DNA from: Piromyces finnis
Lineage: Eukaryota; Neocallimastigomycota; Neocallimastigomycetes; Neocallimastigales; Neocallimastigaceae
Reading direction: 5' to 3'
NCBI GenBank assembly: GCA_002104945.1
Contig: MCFH01000010.1
Span: 1,139,966-1,203,965 of the forward strand
DNA: 64,000 nt
Shown: positions 47,652 through 58,407 of the stretch, one piece after another
How the letters are laid out: each line of letters starts with the position of its first letter
Numbering within the stretch: the first letter of the stretch is position 1
Made by a program: the position numbers and the translations under genes
Notes under the pieces: generated by a model
Told to the model about the DNA's origin: nothing
The model's database searches: none
What the model saw: the letters and a program-made list of their open reading frames with translations, nothing else

Positions 47652-48770
47652 CTAAATTACTTTTATATTTTTTTGTTTATTAGGTAAATAATATTCATCC
47701 TTATTAAAGAATAAATTATTAAGACATTTTTGGTAACCTGAACGAGGACCACATCCATAATAATTATCATCTTGAGAATAAACTATGTGTTTACCATTAT
47801 TAATAAAAATGTTTGGATTTCCTTCTAATATTCCATTAATAATATTCTTTTCTCCAATTTTATTTAAATATTTAAGCATACTCTTGGAATCGAATTTCTT
47901 ATCAGGATGTTTACTCATAATAGTGGCTGCAACACCAACAACAATTGATGAAGAATATGAAGTACCTACATCAATTTCATTATAATCATCTCCTAGTTTG
48001 TCTTGATATGAAACAGTAACATAAGCTGGTGCATGAATATTAACCTTTTTACCATAATTACTAAAGTAGGCAACTTCATAATTACTTGAATCCATTGTTT
48101 TATTTAAGAAAATTTTTGGTAATTCGGATTTAAGTGTCATATAGTTATTGTAAAGTTGACTTCCTTTCATATATAATTCATCATTAAATTCAACTCTTAA
48201 TTGATTAGTGATTTCGGTGATTTCTATTTCAAGTTTATGAAGTTTATTCTTTCCATAATTATCAACAGCTCCAACACATATAACATTTTCATATGAACAT
48301 GGATAGAAGAATGGCTTATTATCTCTATCAACTTGAATACCTTCATTACCTGCTACTCTACTTGGATAGTAATAGGTTTTATTATATTCATCAATTAATT
48401 AATCATCGTATTTAACTTGAGAAATTAAGGAAAAATGAACACCGGAATCTTCTTTAGTAGCAACACCACTTCAATTTGTTTTCATTTCTATTTTTTTAGA
48501 TTATTATTAGCAACAGAGGTACGGGTTAATTTAACATCAGGAACACAAACCATTACATATGATAGTTTTTCGATAATATCAACAATATCTTTATATCTTT
48601 AGATAAATATGAATAAGTAATAGAAATGGGATAAGCAAGATTAGATTCATTTTCGTCATCACTTCTTTTCAAGACTTCTTTTTTCTAATGCTATATTTTT
48701 TATTCGAATTCTTGTTAATTTTTTTGCATCTTCATCATAAGTTTCCTTGTTTATCAATGATAATACCACT
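47652..48770 (-). pseudogene. Subtilisin-like (S8) serine protease pseudogene
   Basis: The intact 3' part (47652-48170) encodes NIHAPAYVTVSY and GTSYSSSIVVGVAATIMS, the region around the catalytic Ser of subtilases, followed by a Cys-containing C-terminus. Reading upstream in the same frame gives VAGNEGIQVD and YPCSYENVICVGAVDNYGKN, the typical 'AGNEG...YPA..NVI.VGA' block, as far as an in-frame TAA at about 48401-48403. Beyond it, SGVATKEDSGVHFSL and a propeptide-like stretch (ETYDEDAKKLTRIRIKNIALEKR) can be read only by changing frame. The segments with the catalytic Asp and His are missing or scrambled. The gene would have encoded a secreted protease but is now broken by a stop, frameshifts and a deletion. 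It lies beside a secreted cellulase and between the INO1 copies. Confidence 0.75.
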
Positions 48771-50405
48771 AATTTTATTTTATTGATAATAAACTAATTA
48801 ATAATTTATTTTCTTTAAAATAATAGTTATATTTAATTATTTTCTATATTATATATATTATTTTATTTTATGGTTTCACTTATATATTTTTTGTTTGTTA
48901 TTATGGATAAATTTAAAATATTATATATAAATTAAAACTATTTAGGAAATATAAATTAATAATTTCATACTTTTTTAAAAATATTATAAATTAGTACAAT
49001 ATATAAGGAATATTAGGATTTAAATAATAATATTATGTAACTATTATCATTAATTATTAAAAATTAATATTATCCACTGTATTATTATTGTTGCTATTTA
49101 AATATTTAATTTTCATAATTTAAATAGTTTAAATATTTCCCACATTTAATAAGTAACATATGAAATTTAATTTAGTAAAACCTAATAAATATAAACAAGG
49201 AACTATTAATAAGTAAATATTCCATTTAATAAAATATAATATTTACGTCAAATAGTCAAATATTAATAGGAATAAAATGGAAAATTTAGAATGTCAGTTG
49301 AATGTTAAAATTTTATATTGAGTTTGCAAATTATATATTTTTGAATTTTTTAAATAAAATTTTGTGTAATCCTTTTTTTTTTTTTTTTGTTTCATGAATT
49401 TTTAATATAGTATAAACCCTATTAAATTAAAATTTAATAAAAAATAAATCATTATTAATATTAATAGATAAATTATTGAATATATCTAATTGGGTATAAA
49501 TTTAAATTTATATAAATAATATAAATATTTATTTATAAAGCATTTAAAAATATTTTAATAATATTTATATCTTACTATTTAGAATTATTTTATTATAGTT
49601 TAATAGTTCTTTTTAATAAAAAATAAATATTAATTATATTTAAAAAAATGTATTATAATTATATTTCTATAATTTAAATGCATAATATTATAAAAAATAA
49701 GGATAAAAAAAAGCAATTATAAATTTCCATAATAAGGCATAATTCTATTTATTCTTAATTTATTCATGTATATTATTACACAAAATATATTAAAAATCAA
49801 AAACTATAGTTTAAAGGAAAAAAAAAAAAAAAAAAATTAAATTTATCCAAATAAATTAATTTATTATCATCCAATAGCAATTTAATCATTTCACTTTATT
49901 TTTATACAAAAATATTACACAAAAAATAAATTAAAAAAGTAAGTATTCTTTTTTTTTTTTTTTTAAATAGATACTATTTAATTTTTATATATCTATATAT
50001 ATTTCATAAAATGATTATGTATATAATTGCCGTTTTTCTTTATTTTCTTTTTATATGGTAAAAAATTTATTTATTATTCAATTCTTTTTAAATTTTTATA
50101 TATATATAATGGCCAATAAAGAACAATTAATATAAAAGTAAATATAACTTATTAGAAAATAATTAATTTTTAATATTAAAATTACCATTATGTTTTATTA
50201 TATAAAAAAACAAAATAAATGATCTGATTGAATGAAACAGTAATTAAATAGGTTTAAAATTATTATAAAAATAGAAAACAAGATCTTTTTTTTATATACA
50301 TATATATTTTTTAAAACTAAATATACTAAATAATTAGATAATAATAAATATTGTAATATTAATAATTTGTTACCTTTTTTGTAAATAATTAGTAAATAAA
50401 AAAAA
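48771..50405. other. AT-rich intergenic DNA
   Basis: No gene or element recognised. It contains the promoter side of the GH5 gene. The frame at 50198-50446 (minus) is a hydrophobic translation of AT-rich DNA overlapping the GH5 start. Confidence 0.6.
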
Positions 50406-51704
50406 ATGAAGATTTTAAATATATTTTTTTTGGTAGGAATTACCATTATTAGCTCTTATGCAATGAAAGATATACCATCAAAAGAATTAGTCAAGAATCT
50501 AAAAGTTGGTTGGAGTTTAGGTAATACATTAGATGCACATTGTCTAGAAAATTTAGATTATTCTGAGGATCAATTAGCGTCAGAAACATGCTGGGGAAAT
50601 GTAAAAACAACACCTGAACTTTATTCAAAATTAAATGAACTTGGTTTTAATGTTTTCCGTATTCCAACAACTTGGACTGGGCATTTTGGCGAAGCTCCAG
50701 AATATAAAATCAATGAAGAATGGATGAAAAGAGTTCATGAAGTAGTTGATTATGCAATAAATACAGGTAGTTATGCAATATTAAATGTTCATCATGAAAA
50801 TTGGAATTACGCTTTTTCTGATAATGTTGAAAATGCAAAAATCATCATTAATGCTCTTTGGACTCAAATTGCTAATGAATTTATTGATTATGATGAACAT
50901 CTCATTTTCGAAGGATTAAATGAACCAAGAAAAGTTGGAACAGATGTTGAATGGAATGGTGGTGATAAAGAAGGATGGGATGCTGTTAATGAAATGAATG
51001 CTGAATTTATTAAGACTGTTCGTGCTACTGGTAGTAATAATTCTCTTCGTCATCTTATGATTCCTACTTATGCAGCAACTGTTAATGGAGGTGCTATCAC
51101 AAATTTCCTTTTCCCAAGTGATGATAATAAACTTATAGTTTCACTTCATGCCTATACTCCATATAATTTTGCATTAAATACCGGTGAAGGGGCTACTGAT
51201 AAATTTGAAAATACAAAGGAAATTGATTCCCTTATGAATACAATAAATACATCATTTATTAAAAAAGATATTCCGGTTATATTAGGTGAATTTGGAGCAA
51301 TGAATCGTGATAATGAATCTGAACGTGCAAGATGGATAAAATATTATGTGAAACAAGCAGCAGCTCTTGGTATTCCATGTGTTTTATGGGATAATGGTCT
51401 TTTTGAAGGAGAAGGTGAATTATTTGGTATAATTGATCGTTCTTCATTAGAAGTTGTATATCCGGTTTTACTTAAAGGATTAATGCTTGGTTTAGAAGAA
51501 GCAAACACTGATATTTCATCAAAAGATGAGCAAAACATAAATTATAATTCTTGTAAAACTAATGACTTCTTATGCAAAGCCAAAATGGCTGAAAAATGTT
51601 ATGATGAAGTTTTTAAATGTTGGCTTGACAAAAAGAAAGCTAATGTTTGTCGCAAATTAAATGAAACTTGTGGAAAAATATGGATATCTAATAATAAAAT
51701 CTAA
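50406..51704 (+). CDS. Secreted GH5 (subfamily 4-like) endoglucanase with Cys-rich C-terminal module
   Basis: Hydrolyses internal beta-1,4-glucan or xyloglucan-type bonds of plant cell walls outside the cell. The 432-aa intronless ORF has a signal peptide (1-19, MKILNIFFLVGITIISSYA). The GH5 domain (about 25-365) shows GWSLGNTLDA, WGNVKTTPELYSKL, GFNVFRIPTTW and NVHHENW. LIFEGLNEPR holds the acid/base Glu (about E173), SLHAYTPY the conserved His/Tyr, and VILGEFGA the nucleophile (about E295); VLWDNG follows. This pattern is that of bacterial-type GH5_4 enzymes, and intronlessness fits acquisition from rumen bacteria. A linker leads to a C-terminal module with six Cys at 383, 390, 398, 405, 415 and 422. 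It does not match the usual fungal (CBM10-like) dockerin with its CC and WCGI motifs. It may be another docking or stability module. Confidence 0.93.
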   Translation: MKILNIFFLVGITIISSYAMKDIPSKELVKNLKVGWSLGNTLDAHCLENLDYSEDQLASETCWGNVKTTPELYSKLNELGFNVFRIPTTWTGHFGEAPEYKINEEWMKRVHEVVDYAINTGSYAILNVHHENWNYAFSDNVENAKIIINALWTQIANEFIDYDEHLIFEGLNEPRKVGTDVEWNGGDKEGWDAVNEMNAEFIKTVRATGSNNSLRHLMIPTYAATVNGGAITNFLFPSDDNKLIVSLHAYTPYNFALNTGEGATDKFENTKEIDSLMNTINTSFIKKDIPVILGEFGAMNRDNESERARWIKYYVKQAAALGIPCVLWDNGLFEGEGELFGIIDRSSLEVVYPVLLKGLMLGLEEANTDISSKDEQNINYNSCKTNDFLCKAKMAEKCYDEVFKCWLDKKKANVCRKLNETCGKIWISNNKI

Positions 51705-53099
51705 AAAAAAAAAATAGAATTATATTACTTTGTATCAAAATAATTGTGATATATTAAATTAATATATATAAATTAATATATATAATGTTATTAATGTTGT
51801 AATTCTTTATGTATTACTTTTTTTTTTATCTATTAATTAAATAAACCATGTTATATAAAATTAATAATACTTCATGTAAATAAAATAATAATTAAAGTTC
51901 AATGAATGAATATAAATATATATATTATTAATTTAATTAAAATTATAATAAATGGTATAAAAAACAAAATTAAAATGAAAATAAAAAAATAAAAATTAAA
52001 AAAAAAAAATATGTTTAAATAAATACAAATGAATAAAAATTGGGTATAATATATTCTAGTAATTTTAATTAAAGTAAGAAAGCCACTATTATACTAAAGT
52101 ACAATAATTGCATTTGACTTCCAATGGGACACCCAGTCAAAGATCAAAATTTTATCATGGGACAAAATTATGATCTCCATTGGTTGCGCTGGCTTCCTGG
52201 CCTGTTTTACTGTTTCTTCAGCATTGACGCTCTTGGGTATTGCTTCAAATCTTTTGAACATTGATCATTACTGACCAATAGCAAAAGGTATGATCTTGGT
52301 TAGAAGTTCCGCTGTTACCGTCAAAAATGGTGTTCCTTCATAAGTGCCCGATGGCACTTGCAAAATTCTTTCCATTCCCTTGAATTGGAATTGATATTGT
52401 TAAACCTTCTTCCCCCAAGAAGGAATTTAAATATTTTACTGCACACACTAAAATAATCATACACATTAATATTTACCGGATTATTTGAATCATTGCTATT
52501 ATTAACTAAATAATTATCTAAATTAGAATTAATATATATATTTCTAGCATCTAACTTGTATCCGCTTCTTGCTTTCAATAGCCAGAAGAAACCATAGGCA
52601 AACTCTGGGTACTCATAATATAATTTAATAAAATCTTTAGTTTCAATAAATTTATTATCAACATAATATTGCGCTTTGATTGAATTTCCTTTAAGATCTT
52701 TCCAATTAAAGTTTTTAACTGCTTTAACATCTCCATGCTTCTTTAATTTTTTATCAAGAGTCCTACTTGATTTTCCACTTGTTAAAGCATCTAACTTGAG
52801 CTAATTCGCATTTGGCTGACAATAGAGGAATATGCAATATTCAAGTCTTTTGAAATGGAGTATAGAGATATAAACAATACAGCTTTATGAACTTCTGCAA
52901 CCCATTGTATTCCTTTGTTAACATGCTTCTGAGCAATCCTAGACCTAGCTTTGTTGGATCCAAGTAATGGTACAAAGTATGAAACTCTGTTGATCACATG
53001 TGAGTTATTTGAAAGAAATAGGAATATTAGAATTTCTTAAGAATCTACTGACTGAGAAAAGTCCTTTCAAAACCTTGTTATTAAAAACTTTAATTACTG

Positions 53100-53109
53100 T
53101 TTTAAGAGA

Positions 53110-53144
<35 letters not shown>

Positions 53145-53176
53145 GGCATCAAATATTTTAAACTTTTAAGAGACAA
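53100..53176 (-). mobile_element. Minimal LINE insertion: 22 bp of 3' end plus poly-A, with 13-bp target-site duplication
   Basis: On the minus strand the unit reads GTTTAAAATATTTGATGCCG plus TT followed by about 29 A (plus coordinates 53113-53163). The 22 bp equal the extreme 3' end of LINE copy 2. It is flanked by TTTTAAGAGACAA at 53100-53112 and 53164-53176, a duplicated piece of the host LINE ORF. It is a retrotransposition event truncated almost at once. Confidence 0.93.
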
Positions 53177-53350
53177 ATTCTTATCAAATGGAATACCAAA
53201 ATAAGTGTAGCAATCAGTAGTTAGAATGGGTTTTCCTGCTAAATAAAATGTTGGGTCTTTCTTGTTCTAATTTTCTAATGATTCAGAACAAATCACCATC
53301 GCTGAACATTTCTGGATAATTCCATTTCATTATACAAAACCTATTCATTA

Positions 53351-53361
53351 ACTCTCTTTAG

Positions 53362-53405
<44 letters not shown>

Positions 53406-56052
53406 GGCATCAAATATTTTAAACTTTATTATTAATTTAATTAAAATTATAATACATGTAATAAAAAATTAAAAATAAATAAAAATAAAAAAAATATGTT
53501 TAAATAAACACAAATGAATAAAAATTGGGTATAATGTATTCTAGTAATTTTAATTAAAGTAAGAAAGCCACTATCATACTAAAGTATAATAATTGTATTT
53601 GACTTCCAATGGGACACCGAGCCAAAGATCAAAATTTTGTCATGGAACAAAATTATGATCTCCATTGGTTGCGCTGGCCCTCCTGGCCTGTCTTACTGTT
53701 TCTTCAGCATTGACGCTCTTGGATGTTGCTTCAAACCTTTTGAACATTGACCATTGCTGGCCAATAGCAAAAGGCATGATTTTGGTTAGAAGTTCCGCGG
53801 TTACCGTCAAGAATGGTGTTCCTTCATTAGTACCAGATTGAATCTGACGCTTACAAAGTTCTTTCCATTCCCTTGAATTGTAATTAATATTGTTAAAACT
53901 TCTTCCCCCAAGAAGGAATTTAAATATTTTACTGCACACACTAAAATAATCATACACATTAATATTCACCGGATTATTAGAACTATTACTATCATTAACT
54001 AAATTACTATCTAAATTAGAATTATTATCTTCACTATTGCTATCATTATTAATATTATTATTTCTATTACTACTATTGTTATTATTACTATTTCTATTAT
54101 TACTATTACTACTATTGTTATTATTACTATTGTTATTATTATTATTGTTACTATTACTATTACTGTTATTGCTATCTCTACTGACATTATCAATTTCATT
54201 ATTATTGATAGGACTATTGGAATTACGTTGACTGAAAAAATTTAATAGCTGGACTATGGAATCATAATGTTTAATACGGATATCTCTAAATGTTGGACAA
54301 TCTAATAACCAATGTTTAATACTTTGATCTCCACACTTGCAACATGGACAGTAGTTAGGACAAACTGGATCAACAAATTTGGCAGCTTTGGCAACTCTAG
54401 CATCCAACTTGTATCCGCTTCTTGCTTTCAATAGCCAGTAGAAGCCATAGGCAAACTCTGGGTACTCATAACATAATTTAATAAAATCTTTAGTTTCAAT
54501 AAATTTATTATCATCATAATATTGCGCTTTGATTGAATTCCCTTTGAGATCTTTCCAATAAAAGTTTTTAACTGCTTTAACATCTCCATGCTTCTTTAGT
54601 TTTTTTTCAAGTGTCCTACTTGATTTGCACCACGTGTATTTTCTAAATTTAGGAATGTAATTGACAAGGTGTGAGATAATACAATTTGAGTTTTTCCATT
54701 TGTTAAAACATCTAACCTGAGCTAAAGCACATTTGGCTGACAATGGAGGAATTCAAATCTTTTGAGATAGAGTATAAAGAAATAAACGATACAGCTTTAT
54801 GAACTCCGGCAATCCATCGTATTCCTTTGTTAACATGCTTCTGAGCAATCCTAGACCTAGCTTTGTTGGATCCAAGTAATGGTGCAAAGTATGAAACTCT
54901 GCTAATCACTTGAGAGTTAAGTACTAGTTTTTTGAAAGGAATAGGAATATTAGGATTTCTTAAGAATTTACTGACTGAGAAAAGTCCTTTCAAAACCTTG
55001 TTATTAAGAACTTTAATTACTGGTTTAAGGGACAAATTCTTATCAAATGGAACACCAAGATAAGTGTAGCAGTCAGTAGTTGGAATGGGTTGTCCTGCTA
55101 AGTAAAATGTTGGATCTCTCTTGTTCTGATTTTCTATTGATTCAGGACGAATCACCATCGTTGAACATTTCTGGATACCAAATTCCATTTCATTATACAA
55201 GGCCCATTCATTAACTCTTCTAAGCATCTTTTTTAAGTATCCTCTTGTTGGAGCACAAATAACTATATCATCTGCAAAAAGTCCACCACAGCATCGAGTG
55301 TCACCTAAACTGACTCCGAGATCTTCACACTCTTTAAATATATCATTAATAAAGAGATTAAAAAGAATAGGCGAAAGTGGGCAACCTTGACGGACTCCTT
55401 TCTTCACATCAAAAGATTTCGAGAATTGTCCATCTAATTTGACATTAGCCTTAGATGTTAAATATAAATTTTTGATAAATTGTAAACTCTTACCTCGGAT
55501 TCCTAAACAATCTAATTTATGGAGAATATTACCGATTGGGACTGAATCGTATGCTTTCCTGAGATCTAAAAAGGCCAAATATGTCTCTTTATTATCTAAT
55601 TGACGTCTACGGCATATTTCTTGGATTGAAATGAAAAGACTGATACTTTCTTCCTTTTTTCGAAAACCAAATTGTTCAGGTCTAATGAAATTATTCTTTA
55701 GACCATATTCTGAGATTCTAGTGGTGACAATTTTGGAAATCAACTTAATACCATTATTGATAAGTGATATACCTCGATAGTTATCACAATCTGTCAAATC
55801 TCCCTTCTTAGGAATAGAAACAATACTGGATTCATTCCATGAGTTGGGGAAATCACCATCCCAAATACGGTTGAATAATTTAAGAATAAAATTTAAACCA
55901 TGAGCATCATTATCTGAAGTAGTATTACCAGAAGAATTATTATCTGTAGCATTATTAGAATCATTACTTGATGGAACTAATGCTTTGTAAAATTCAATTG
56001 GAATACCATCCGGACCTGATGCTTTATAATTTGGAGTAGACTCTCTTTAGCA
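53351..56052 (-). mobile_element. LINE copy 3 nested in copy 4, with 13-bp target-site duplication
   Basis: Body 53364-56039 on the minus strand: poly-A (T 53364-53402 on the plus strand), 3' UTR starting with the shared AACGGCATCAAATATTTTAA (plus strand), RT ORF, and a 5' truncation at 56039. The target-site duplication ACTCTCTTTAGCA lies at 53351-53363 and 56040-56052 and belongs to the host LINE copy 4. It is slightly longer at the 5' side than copy 2 and includes the N-terminal RT motif SGPDGIPIEFYK. It is nearly identical to copies 1 and 2. Confidence 0.95.
53640..56033 (-). pseudogene. LINE reverse transcriptase ORF of copy 3, broken by a 2-nt deletion
   Basis: The frame is open from the 5' truncation to about 54752, covering SGPDGIPIEFYK, DLRKAYDSVP, RQGCPLSPILF and FADDIVI. 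It then shifts because two bases present in copies 1 and 2 (GGAGGAATATTC) are missing here (GGAGGAATTC, about 54746-54755). The remaining part, 53640-54743, carries the zinc-knuckle CPCCKCGD...KHWLLDCP, a variable Asn/Ser tract and the conserved end NFVP. No other disruption is evident, so inactivation is very recent. The product would have been the LINE polymerase; it cannot now be made as one chain. Confidence 0.92.
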
Positions 56053-56068
56053 ACTTTTTTAAATATAT

Positions 56069-56883
56069 CAATCTTTAAAATATAAATAATAAAATATACT
56101 AAAGTAATAATAAAACATATTAAAACTGGTTTTAAAAACATTCATCATACAGAAGAAAAAACTAAAATGTATAATAATCTATTACTTTTTTAACAACAAC
56201 AAATAAATAATAACTTTTGGTTTAATTTTTTTTTATTATTATTTTTTTTTTCTTTTTATTTTTATATATATTACATTATGTTTAAACGTGGATTTAAAAT
56301 ATATTTTTTAATAAAGTGAAAAAATATAATTTACTGATTCTAAAAGATAATAATACTTTTTTTAATAATAATCTCGAAATGTTTTCTGTTCTATATCTTA
56401 CTCTCATTTCAAATTACTTTAGACTAATAAGGGTTATTATATATTATAATCAAGTTAGTTTTTAAAAAGAAAAAAAAAAAAGTAATAAAAAAATTACAAA
56501 TAAAATTATTAATTTTATTTATATAATTTTTTTATCAAGGATTAAATGAAAAGTTTCTTTTTACAATTTGTTTATATAGAAAATTATGATATATGTATAT
56601 TAATTATTTAATTATATAAATTATTAAAGTAGATTATTAAAATGTAATATGCTAATAATATTATTAGGATGCTTTAATTTTTGTTTAAATAGAGGTAAAT
56701 TATTAATTATTATCTATAAATTCTATGTGTGTTGTTTTGTTTATATGTTGATTATAATAGGTTGATGTATTATCATTTCCTTTTTTTTCCTTTTTAATTT
56801 TCTCTTTACACACTTTTTTAAATATATGCAAGATACTAATCATGGAATATTAAAAGAAATGAATTAATTTAATATTAAGACAT
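56069..56883. other. AT-rich intergenic DNA
   Basis: 3' flank of INO1 copy B up to the nested LINE. No gene recognised. Confidence 0.6.
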
Positions 56884-58407
56884 TTAGAAAGCCTTAGATT
56901 CTAACATCATATCGTTTTGTGGTGGTAAACCAACACAAGCTCTGAAGATGTTTTCCATACACTTACGTTGCTTAGATAAGGCATTAATGACTGGTGTACC
57001 TTCTGGAACAACTGGTGCCTTTAAGAGGTAGGAAAGAACGGAAAGAACGGAGTGGAATCTCTTGAATTCACTGTCTTCTGGCTTCTTCCAGGTAATACGA
57101 GTCATTAATTCAGTAAGAATACATAAATCAATAATAATTGGTGCGGCTAAGAGTGAATCTTCACAGACATTGTGCATGGAAATGGTGTTACGACCTCCCA
57201 TGAAAATTTCACTTTGGTATTCATCTAAGGCACGCTTACTATCTCCAACGGCTGGTGTGTACTTAATGACAATAACGTGATCTGGGTGTTCTCCTTCCTT
57301 GTATAAGATCTTGTTGGAGTCAACCATATCGTCAACAACTGAACTCTTGGAAATTTCCTTGGAACGGAATTGTGCTGGTGATGAAAGGTTTCTACCATCG
57401 TTGTTACCTAAGTGGTTGTAACTGGTAATGGAAACTGGCTTAATACCGGCATTGACTAAGAAATCAACCATAACTGACTTCATCTTGGTTTGTCCACTCT
57501 TGAAGTCATCACCACCAATGTAGACGTTTTCACGGATGGCTAAGTCAATAACACCTGGAACAAGTGTGTTTTGTGGACTACCGTTGATGAATGGTGTCTT
57601 TTCTAAAATGGAGGCAAGTGCAAAAATAGTAGATGGTGAGACTTCTTCGTGGTTGTTCTTGACTGCATTAAGAAGGTTGTCGGCATTGTCGTTAACTCCC
57701 TTGAGAATATCGGCGTAACGTTCGGTGTTGGCTGTCCAGAGAACAACTACCTTGTCTAATTCATTGTCCTTCTTGAAGTCTCTGATGTGCTTACGGATTT
57801 CGTCTAAGTTGTCTTGCTTGCTACCCTTAAGAACATTGTCGGCTCTGTCCTTTTGGTTGGCGGCAATGAAGGATGGGTAGTATGGAGCTGGAAGTGGCTT
57901 CATCTTGGACATTTCTTCGTAAAGTTGGTTTTGAAGATCTGGTTCAAGAACCTTGGCACGACGCATGGCATCTCCCATGTTGACGGAACTGATATCCCAT
58001 CCACCAACAACAATATCGTCTGGGTTAACCATTGGGAGAATTTCATGGAATGGAATGAAAACATCTTGTCCGTTTTCATCAACACCAATCTTTAAAGTAG
58101 AGGCTTGTGTGACGGATCCAAAGTAGTTGGAACTTTGGGTACCGGTTCTGGTTTGCCAGGTGAGCTTGTGACGGTTGGCAAGAATACCGGCTGTGGTGGT
58201 GGTACCGTTGTTACCTCCCCAACCAATAAGCATAATACCTAACTTTGGAACCTTGGTTTCGGTCTTGAAGTTGTAAGTTTCTTCAATTGGCTTAACAATT
58301 AATTGTCCGTCCTTCTTAGAAACTCTGGTATCTTGGTAAACGTAAGTAGAGATGATAGCATCATCTGTGTATTGAACATTCTTTGAGTCAACCTTGAATG
58401 AAGTCAT
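56884..58407 (-). CDS. INO1: Myo-inositol-1-phosphate synthase, copy B
   Basis: Encodes the same 507 residues as copy A, with the NAD loop [13 protein letters not shown] and the FRSKEISKS active-site segment intact. Every DNA stretch I compared, including synonymous third positions and the opposite-strand frames, is the same as copy A. Upstream the sequences differ from the base before the ATG; downstream the identity runs through TAAATGTCTTAAT and then ends. The copy is inverted and about 10.8 kb away. It probably provides extra dosage for inositol synthesis, possibly with different regulation because the promoters are unrelated. The match confined to the ORF suggests gene conversion between old duplicates or retroposition of a coding segment. 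Confidence 0.98.
   Translation of the reverse strand: MTSFKVDSKNVQYTDDAIISTYVYQDTRVSKKDGQLIVKPIEETYNFKTETKVPKLGIMLIGWGGNNGTTTTAGILANRHKLTWQTRTGTQSSNYFGSVTQASTLKIGVDENGQDVFIPFHEILPMVNPDDIVVGGWDISSVNMGDAMRRAKVLEPDLQNQLYEEMSKMKPLPAPYYPSFIAANQKDRADNVLKGSKQDNLDEIRKHIRDFKKDNELDKVVVLWTANTERYADILKGVNDNADNLLNAVKNNHEEVSPSTIFALASILEKTPFINGSPQNTLVPGVIDLAIRENVYIGGDDFKSGQTKMKSVMVDFLVNAGIKPVSITSYNHLGNNDGRNLSSPAQFRSKEISKSSVVDDMVDSNKILYKEGEHPDHVIVIKYTPAVGDSKRALDEYQSEIFMGGRNTISMHNVCEDSLLAAPIIIDLCILTELMTRITWKKPEDSEFKRFHSVLSVLSYLLKAPVVPEGTPVINALSKQRKCMENIFRACVGLPPQNDMMLESKAF

Larger units (their letters stand above)
51922..56068 (-). mobile_element. LINE copy 4, decayed, interrupted by two later LINE insertions
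   Basis: Minus-strand LINE sequence from the 3' UTR (starting at about 51922, lacking the terminal GATGCCGTT and poly-A) through the RT ORF to 53363, resuming at 56053 for roughly 15 bp before its own 5' truncation. It is more diverged than copies 1-3. The zinc-knuckle and most of the Asn/Ser tract are deleted (junction near 52530-52545), and there are several frameshifts, so only fragments such as 52321-52578 and 52791-52997 stay open. It hosts the 22-bp LINE at 53113-53163 and copy 3 at 53364-56039. Being the host, it is the oldest of the three. Confidence 0.88.

Noticed and set aside
51540-51704. Standard fungal dockerin on the GH5 enzyme
   Set aside because: Cys spacing and the absence of CC, DGxWG-like and WCGI motifs do not fit the classical module.
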